From an uncultured Bacteroidales bacterium (GTDB lineage: Bacteria > Bacteroidota > Bacteroidia > Bacteroidales > WCHB1-69): DNA of 64,000 nt. The stretch covers positions 1-64,000 of the forward strand of contig CAMVOL010000002.1 of the NCBI GenBank assembly GCA_947169105.1, given 5' to 3'. Numbering within the stretch: position 1 is the stretch's first letter; every line of letters starts with the position of its first letter. Shown here in pieces: positions 58,929 to 64,000 of the stretch. A model generated the notes under the pieces. The model was not told the origin of the DNA. It made no database searches and saw nothing but the letters and a program-made list of their open reading frames with translations. The translations under genes were made by a program, and so were the position numbers.

Positions 58929-60326
58929 ATGAATCCTTTGTTTGAAAAATCCGTTTATGTGAACCGCCGCGAAACCTTGGCCAAAAAGATGGGTTCCGGC
59001 ATTTTAGTTTTTTTGGGCAACAACGACTCCCCGATGAACTATCCCGCCAACTGCTACAACTTCCGGCAGGACAGCAACTTTATCTACTATTTCGGCCTGA
59101 CCGCCCCGTCGCTCGCCGCCGTTATCGACATTGACGAGAACCGCACCATCCTCTTCGGCGACGACTTCACCATCGACGACATCATCTGGGTCGGCGATCA
59201 GCCCGCCATCCGCACCCTCGCCGCACAGGTCGGCATTGCCGAATCCATGCCGATGGCCAAATTGGAGGACTACCTCACGACCAACGCCAACCGCAAAATC
59301 CATTTTACCAAGCAGTACCGTTTTGACAACCAGATCATTATGGCCAACCTGCTGAAAAAGAACGTCAACGAGATTAACTCGCTGGCTTCGGTCGAGCTGC
59401 ACAAAGCCATCATTTCGATGCGTTCCATCAAAGAAGACCGCGAAATCGAAGAGATGGAGAAGGCCGCTGATATGGCCTACATCATGCACACTACCGTGAT
59501 GAAACACTGCAAGGTGGGCGCCACCGAACACGAACTGGTAGGCATGGCGGAAGGTGTGGCCAACGGCTACGGCATGGGCGTCTCCTTCCCCATCATCCTC
59601 ACCCAGCACGGTGAAATCTTTCACAACACCGATCACAACGTGGCCCTCGCCGACGGCAAGCTCCTGCTGATGGACGCCGGCATCGAAGGGATGATGCACT
59701 ACTGCTCCGACTACACGCGCACCTACCCGACGAACGGCAAGTTCACGCAGAAACAGAAAGACATTTATGAAATCGTGGTGAAGGCCAACCTCAACGGCAT
59801 TGAGCTGGTGAAGGCCGGCACGCCTTACCGCGACGTCCATTTTGCCGCCGCCGAAATCGTGGCGCAGGGTCTGAAGGACCTCGGCCTGATGAAGGGAGAC
59901 GTGAAGGAAGCCGTTCGCCTCGGCGCCCACGCCCTCTTCTTCCCCCACGGCCTCGGCCACATGATCGGCCTTGATGTGCACGACATGGAAGGCCTCGGCG
60001 AGGACTATGTTGGCTACAACGACGAATTCCATCGTAGCGACATCTTCGGCACCCGCAACCTGCGTATGGCCCGCCGCCTTGAACCCGGTATGGTCATCAC
60101 CGTGGAACCCGGTATCTACTTCATCCCCAAACTGATAGAACTGTGGCGCAAAGAGAACCACCTCGCCGACTTCATCAACTTTGACAAACTCGACAGCTAC
60201 CTCGACTTCGGCGGCATCCGTGTGGAGGACTGCGTGGCCGTCACTCCGACGGGACACAAGGTGCTCGGCAAGGCCATCCCGAAGACCGTCGCCGAACTGG
60301 AAGCCACGGTGGGAACGGAAAATTGA
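58929..60326 (+). CDS. pepP: Xaa-Pro aminopeptidase (M24B)
   Basis: A 465-residue two-domain enzyme that removes N-terminal residues preceding proline. The creatinase-like N domain (SNFIYYFGL) leads to the pita-bread catalytic domain with metal ligands in LMDAGIEG, CSDYTRTYP, HGLGHMIGLDVHD, VEPGIYF and VEDCVAV. The last residues and stop codon lie inside the heptamer array at 60319, so the C-terminus may have been set by the repeat. Confidence 0.94.
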   Translation: MNPLFEKSVYVNRRETLAKKMGSGILVFLGNNDSPMNYPANCYNFRQDSNFIYYFGLTAPSLAAVIDIDENRTILFGDDFTIDDIIWVGDQPAIRTLAAQVGIAESMPMAKLEDYLTTNANRKIHFTKQYRFDNQIIMANLLKKNVNEINSLASVELHKAIISMRSIKEDREIEEMEKAADMAYIMHTTVMKHCKVGATEHELVGMAEGVANGYGMGVSFPIILTQHGEIFHNTDHNVALADGKLLLMDAGIEGMMHYCSDYTRTYPTNGKFTQKQKDIYEIVVKANLNGIELVKAGTPYRDVHFAAAEIVAQGLKDLGLMKGDVKEAVRLGAHALFFPHGLGHMIGLDVHDMEGLGEDYVGYNDEFHRSDIFGTRNLRMARRLEPGMVITVEPGIYFIPKLIELWRKENHLADFINFDKLDSYLDFGGIRVEDCVAVTPTGHKVLGKAIPKTVAELEATVGTEN

Positions 60327-60353
60327 AAATTGAAAATTGAAAACGGAAAACGA
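60319..60353. repeat. AAAATTG/AAAACGG heptamer array at a stop codon
   Basis: Units AAAATTG x3, AAAACGG, AAAACGA. The TGA of pepP (60324-60326) spans the first two units. Confidence 0.85.
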
Positions 60354-60367
60354 AAACAACATTGTAC

Positions 60368-60387
60368 AGACGATGTGCACATCGTCT
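60368..60387. repeat. 20-bp palindrome AGACGATGTG/CACATCGTCT
   Basis: Identical to the palindrome at 33307-33326, and flanked by matching CAACATTGTAC and ACTTGTAACT words in inverted orientation relative to that locus. Confidence 0.9.
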
Positions 60388-60424
60388 CTAACATGATAAA
60401 CTTGTAACTTTATATCCCAATTTT

Positions 60425-61576
60425 ATGGACAATTTTATAGTATCAGCACGAAAATACCGGCCGTCAACGTTCCGTTCGGTGGTGGGGCAGGAGCATATCA
60501 CCTCCACCCTGAAGAACGCCATTCGGAGCGGACAGGTGGCGCAGGCTTTCCTGTTCTGTGGGCCGCGCGGCGTGGGCAAGACCACCTGCGCCCGTATCTT
60601 CGCCAAGGCCCTCAACTGCGACCACCCGACGGAGGATTTCGAGCCCTGCAACGAGTGCGAATCCTGCAAGGCTTTCAATAACAACGCCTCCTTCAACGTG
60701 TATGAATTGGATGCCGCCTCCAACAATTCGGTCGAGGACATCCGTGCCCTCGTTGAGCAGGTGCGCATCGCCCCCGTCGGCGCCAAGTTCAAGGTCTATA
60801 TCATCGATGAGGTACACATGCTTTCTTCGTCGGCCTTCAACGCCTTCCTCAAGACTTTGGAAGAGCCGCCGGCGTATGCGAAGTTCATCCTCGCCACCAC
60901 CGAAAAGCACAAGATCATTCCGACGATTCTGTCGCGGTGTCAGGTTTACGATTTCAAGCGCATCAAGGAAAATGATATTGTCAAGCATCTTCAATATGTA
61001 GCTAAAAATGAAGGTGTTGTGGCTGAAGAGGAGGCCCTCCGTATTGTGGCTAACAAGGCCGATGGCGCCCTCCGCGACGCCCTCTCCATCTTCGACCAGT
61101 TGGTGAGTTTCTCCGGTAAGAACATCACCTACCAGTCGGCCATTGAGAACTTGAACGTGCTGGATGTGGACAACTATTTCAAGATGACCGACTACTTGTT
61201 TGGCGACGACCCGACCAAGCCGGTTCTCCTTTTCGATGAAATTCTATCGAAAGGATTTGACGGACAGAACTTTATATCTGGATTGGCCAGCCATTTCCGC
61301 AACCTGCTGATGGCGCAGAACCAAGCTACGGTGATGCTTCTGGAAACTTCCGACAGTATCAAGGAGAAATACAGCCGTCAGGCACATTCGGTCGATAAGA
61401 CTTTGATGTTGAGGTCTTTGGATTTGGCTAATAATTGTGATTTCAATTACAAAAATTCCAGCAACAAGCGGCTGGCGGTGGAAATCTGCCTGATGCAGAT
61501 CAACGCCAACTACTTGTATGTGAAACAGCGGAGTGGTGCCCCGCAAGCTGTGGCTAGGCAATCACGGGAGTGCTAA
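60425..61576 (+). CDS. dnaX: DNA polymerase III gamma/tau, gamma part (frame 1)
   Basis: A 383-residue product covering the clamp-loader ATPase: HITSTLKNAI, Walker A CGPRGVGKTT, zinc module CNECESC, Walker B YIIDEVHML, sensor 1 LATTEKH, plus domain III. It stops at TAA 61574-61576, after which the expected tau tail continues in the +1 frame from 61533. As it stands this would be a gamma-length clamp-loader subunit. Confidence 0.93.
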   Translation: MDNFIVSARKYRPSTFRSVVGQEHITSTLKNAIRSGQVAQAFLFCGPRGVGKTTCARIFAKALNCDHPTEDFEPCNECESCKAFNNNASFNVYELDAASNNSVEDIRALVEQVRIAPVGAKFKVYIIDEVHMLSSSAFNAFLKTLEEPPAYAKFILATTEKHKIIPTILSRCQVYDFKRIKENDIVKHLQYVAKNEGVVAEEEALRIVANKADGALRDALSIFDQLVSFSGKNITYQSAIENLNVLDVDNYFKMTDYLFGDDPTKPVLLFDEILSKGFDGQNFISGLASHFRNLLMAQNQATVMLLETSDSIKEKYSRQAHSVDKTLMLRSLDLANNCDFNYKNSSNKRLAVEICLMQINANYLYVKQRSGAPQAVARQSREC

Positions 61577-62324
61577 AAATCCGGAAAACGTGGTGCTGGA
61601 AACGGCAAGGCCGACTACTCCGACACCCTCAATGCAAAGCTTCGTGACCCCCACCGCAACGGTGAAGTCGGGACCCTCCATCCGAAACCTCATTCATGAC
61701 CCCGTGCCCGCCCCGGCAGCGACGGAAAATACTGTCCCGCCGCAGGAGCCGGTCACGCCGACGGCATCTTCCGAACCGGCACCAGTGGCTTCGTCCGAAG
61801 CGGTTGTCACCGAGCCGTCACCCTCGACGGAACCTCTTGTGAACAACACGGTTGCCGATGAAACCGACAGTGCCAGTCTTGGCAGTCGCGACGAAATCAC
61901 CGAGGCAGAAGTGACCGCAGTACCGTCCGAGCCGACGGTTGCACGGCCGCCCGCCGACCCCGACGAAAACCCGGAGGCTTTCCAGACGTTCTGGGAAACC
62001 ATGGCGGATGCCGTTTTCGCCGATGTTCCGACCCTTCACGAACCAATCAAGCACTATCATCCTGTAAGAAAGGGAAATATCCTCATCATCCCTGTGAAAA
62101 ACGATATTCAGGAGAATGCCTTCGCGCCCCTCAAACATCAGGTGCTGAGGTATTTGCGCGACAACTGGGACGGGACTTTGGACGATATTGAGGTGAAGCT
62201 CGACATCAGTATGGAAACCAAGAAGTTTATCTTGGACGACAATGACAAACTGAACGCTCTTCGCGAACAAAATCCTGATATTGCTGACTTTATAAAATCT
62301 TTGAACCTGCGAATCAAAAACTGA
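61533..62324 (+). CDS. dnaX: DNA polymerase III tau C-terminal part in the +1 frame
   Basis: 263 codons in another frame, overlapping the gamma part by 44 bases. A Pro/Thr/Ser/Glu-rich linker leads to a compact C-terminal domain (FQTFWETMAD ... GNILIIPVKNDIQENAFAPLK ... DFIKSLNLRI) like the end of Bacteroidota tau. The GTG at 61533 is not a convincing start; the segment makes sense only as a continuation of dnaX through a +1 (or -2) shift between about 61521 and 61576, or through an assembly error, for example in the CCCC run at 61534-61537. Confidence 0.8.
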   Translation: MVPRKLWLGNHGSAKNPENVVLETARPTTPTPSMQSFVTPTATVKSGPSIRNLIHDPVPAPAATENTVPPQEPVTPTASSEPAPVASSEAVVTEPSPSTEPLVNNTVADETDSASLGSRDEITEAEVTAVPSEPTVARPPADPDENPEAFQTFWETMADAVFADVPTLHEPIKHYHPVRKGNILIIPVKNDIQENAFAPLKHQVLRYLRDNWDGTLDDIEVKLDISMETKKFILDDNDKLNALREQNPDIADFIKSLNLRIKN

Positions 62325-62325
62325 T

Positions 62326-63123
62326 ATGAGAAACCGAACTTTGATTTTCCTGTTTTCATTCCTGCTATTTCCTGGCCTTTTTGCGCAGGAAACGGACAAT
62401 AATGACCAGGAGGAATTGTTGGTGGATGGCCGGTATGTCGGCGGAAACTTATATGTGCTCAACCCCTCTGCGGGTGACGGCTTCAGCGTGCAAGGTGTCA
62501 CGCTCAACGGCAAGGAGTATCCGTTCACGCACAACTCCAACGCCTTCGAAATCAGCCTCGCCGACTACACCCCCAACGATTATGTCATCGTGCAGATCGC
62601 TTACCTCAAAGGCACCGAGCCGAAAGTGGTCAATGCGGAAAGCCTCGTCAAGGAGTCGGAATTTGCGCTCCCTTCATTTATATATAATAAGAAGACGAAG
62701 CTCATTGCTTGGAATATCAAGGAGATGGACAAAGCGTGCAGCTACCGGCTGGAACAGTTTTTGTATGGTAAATGGATAACTGTCAAGGATTTGGGGACAC
62801 CTGATGATATGATTGCCGATACCTACCTGCCTGTTCTGCTGACGGGGATGAACCTGTTCCGCATCAAGCAGGTGGATGCCTCCAATAAGGAGCTTTTTTC
62901 ACCGGTAGTGAAGTTAAAAAGTCCTAATAGGAAGGTATATTTAGTGGCGGACAAGGTGAAGGATTTCATTGAGTTTACCGCTGTTACCCACTATGAACTC
63001 TATGATGCCAACGGTTTTTTCATCAAGCGCGGCACCGCACAAAAGGTGAATATCAGTGACTTGAAAAAAGGAAACTATTGGATTAATTTTGACGGGAAGG
63101 AAGCGTTTATCACCAAAAAATAG
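62326..63123 (+). CDS. Secreted protein with sorting-tail-like C-terminus
   Basis: A 265-residue protein with signal peptide ending PGLFAQ. The ATG at 62326 is 1 base after the dnaX stop. The middle is beta-rich; the last 50 residues (FTAVTHYELYDANGFFIKRG ... ISDLKKGNYWINFDGKEAFITKK) have the strand pattern of a type IX sorting tail, though the usual YPNP signature is missing. Function unknown. Confidence 0.65.
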   Translation: MRNRTLIFLFSFLLFPGLFAQETDNNDQEELLVDGRYVGGNLYVLNPSAGDGFSVQGVTLNGKEYPFTHNSNAFEISLADYTPNDYVIVQIAYLKGTEPKVVNAESLVKESEFALPSFIYNKKTKLIAWNIKEMDKACSYRLEQFLYGKWITVKDLGTPDDMIADTYLPVLLTGMNLFRIKQVDASNKELFSPVVKLKSPNRKVYLVADKVKDFIEFTAVTHYELYDANGFFIKRGTAQKVNISDLKKGNYWINFDGKEAFITKK

Positions 63124-63128
63124 GAAGT

Positions 63129-63449
63129 ATGGAAACTGAAAAAACGTATTACACGATTAATGAGGTGGCGGAAATGTTCAATGTAAACGCCTCATTATTA
63201 CGCTATTGGGAGAAAGAATTTACCCAAATCAAACCATACAAGAACAAGAAGGGCGACCGCCGTTTCACCCGTCAGGACATCGAAACCATCCGTACCATTT
63301 ACACCCTGACGAAGGAAAAAGGTTACACTTTGCAGGGAGCAAAAGATGTCTTGAAGCAGGAAAAGAAGGAGGAAAGCACGAACAAAGAGGTGGTGAAACG
63401 CTTGAAGAAACTGAAGGAGCGGCTGTTGGAGATACAGGAAAGCCTGTAA
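63129..63449 (+). CDS. MerR-family transcriptional regulator
   Basis: A 106-residue protein: N-terminal MerR HTH (YYTINEVAEMFNVNASLLRYWEKEF) with wing and RRFTRQDIETIRTIYTL, then a Lys/Glu-rich coiled coil for dimerisation. No effector-binding domain follows, so it may sense nothing by itself. This short type is common in Bacteroidota next to housekeeping genes. It begins 5 bases after the secreted-protein gene. Confidence 0.88.
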   Translation: METEKTYYTINEVAEMFNVNASLLRYWEKEFTQIKPYKNKKGDRRFTRQDIETIRTIYTLTKEKGYTLQGAKDVLKQEKKEESTNKEVVKRLKKLKERLLEIQESL

Positions 63450-63480
63450 GAATTTGTTTCTCCTACTTTGTTTTTTTAAG

Positions 63481-63488
63481 TATATTTG
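63481..63488 (+). promoter_or_regulatory. Promoter -7 box for the aminotransferase
   Basis: TATATTTG followed by CCGCG, 55 bases before the ATG at 63544. Confidence 0.65.
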
Positions 63489-63543
63489 CCGCGTTTTTTG
63501 AAACACTTGATTTTTAATCTAAACAATTAAATAACAACGAATT

Positions 63544-64000
63544 ATGCCACAAATTTCCAACAAGGGGCAGTCTATGCCCTCCTCTCCCATCCGTAAGCTC
63601 GTCCCATTTTCTGACGAAGCCAAGAAAAGAGGTGTCCACGTTTATCACCTCAACATCGGGCAACCCGACATTGAGACGCCCGAAGGCGCCCGCAAGGCCG
63701 TGAAGGAGTTTGACCAGAAGGTGATTGCCTACAGTCACTCCGCCGGTATCCTCAGCTGCCGCGAAAAGCTGGTCGAGTACTACAAGAGTGTCAACATCAA
63801 CCTCACCCCCGACGAAATCATCATGACCACGGGCGGTTCGGAGGCCATCCTGTTTGCTTTCAACAGCTGCCTCGACCCGGGCGACGAAGTCATCATCCCC
63901 GAACCTTTCTACGCCAACTACAACGGCTTCGCCATCACCTGCGGCGTAACCGTGAAGCCCATCATGTCCACTATTGAGAACGGCTTCGCCCTTCCGTCCA
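63544..64000 (+). CDS. PLP-dependent class I/II aminotransferase (3' end outside window)
   Basis: The reading frame is open from the ATG at 63544 to the window edge (152 codons). It starts MPQISNKGQSMPSSPIRKL and contains LNIGQPDIETP, AYSHSAGILSCREKL, TTGGSEAILFAFNS and EPFYANYNGFA, all typical of fold-type I aminotransferases of the aspartate/aromatic group, before the PLP-lysine, which lies beyond the window. Substrate not assignable from this part. Confidence 0.9.
   Translation, partial: MPQISNKGQSMPSSPIRKLVPFSDEAKKRGVHVYHLNIGQPDIETPEGARKAVKEFDQKVIAYSHSAGILSCREKLVEYYKSVNINLTPDEIIMTTGGSEAILFAFNSCLDPGDEVIIPEPFYANYNGFAITCGVTVKPIMSTIENGFALPS

Noticed and set aside
61560..61580. Canonical programmed -1 frameshift site in dnaX
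   Set aside because: The needed shift is +1 (or -2), and no X-XXY-YYZ heptamer precedes the stop.

Overview
The window looks like chromosome from a Bacteroidales (Bacteroidota) species, probably an uncultured anaerobic or gut-type lineage. Evidence: twelve or more promoters of the Bacteroidota form TAnnTTTG (one with a well-spaced TTTG -33 box); several proteins ending in type IX secretion (T9SS) type A sorting domains; DUF4293, DUF4175, DUF5063, BatA-type and OmpP1/FadL-like proteins; a sodium-pumping methylmalonyl-CoA decarboxylase beta subunit next to methylmalonyl-CoA epimerase; and many small lipoproteins. Coding GC is about 50-55 percent by eye; spacers and a few accessory genes are much richer in AT.

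Layout. 1-2.3 kb: 3' end of a T9SS surface protein, a nuclease-like gene broken by an in-frame TAG, and a ~400-bp structured repeat (copy 1). 2.3-3.95 kb (minus): DnaQ-like exonuclease, small lipoprotein, agmatinase. 4.0-15.9 kb (plus): the standout region, a compact co-directional run of a Cache-SpoIIE-HATPase sensor phosphatase, a STAS antagonist, an Sfp-type phosphopantetheinyl transferase, an alginate-export-like outer-membrane barrel, and a 2431-residue dimodular NRPS (C-A-T-C-A-T-reductase). A tRNA-Lys follows. 16.2-19.3 kb: two paralogous T9SS-secreted PHB-depolymerase-like esterases. 19.5-28 kb (plus): DPP III-like peptidase, DUF4293, diadenylate cyclase, RuvB, MlaE/MlaF-like transporter, CvpA, a barrel protein, phosphoglucosamine mutase. 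28-31.7 kb (minus): tilS, a membrane protein and recQ joined by two 14-nt overlaps. 31.8-40.3 kb (minus): secreted beta-helix protein, BatA-like protein, nucleoside phosphorylase, a HigBA-like toxin-antitoxin pair, two more small lipoproteins, DUF5063, DUF2147, thymidine kinase. 40.4-44.8 kb (plus): Pro/Glu-repeat protein, barrel, FtsX/LolE-type permease, short HdrA-like flavoprotein, RlmH. 44.75-46.1 kb: a candidate regulated non-coding RNA, a secreted protein and structured-repeat copy 2. 46.2-51.2 kb (plus): epimerase, Na+ decarboxylase beta subunit, MetG, HemW. 51.2-58.7 kb (minus): HD phosphohydrolase, FadL-like porin, DUF4175 giant, LutB-like iron-sulfur protein, RpiB. 58.9-64 kb (plus): Xaa-Pro aminopeptidase, dnaX split by a +1 frame change, secreted protein, MerR regulator and the start of an aminotransferase.

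The most notable biology is the likely 12-kb operon at 4.1-15.9 kb. It joins a partner-switching signalling module to an NRPS whose terminal reductase should release a dipeptide aldehyde or its cyclised product. Its carrier-protein activator and a candidate outer-membrane pore are encoded in the same run. Superimposed on the whole window is a rich layer of short repeats: heptamer arrays (often four units, 28 bp) inside coding linkers and at stop codons, GTT-phased 9-mers, self-complementary palindromes, and the two-copy structured repeat with compensatory base changes.
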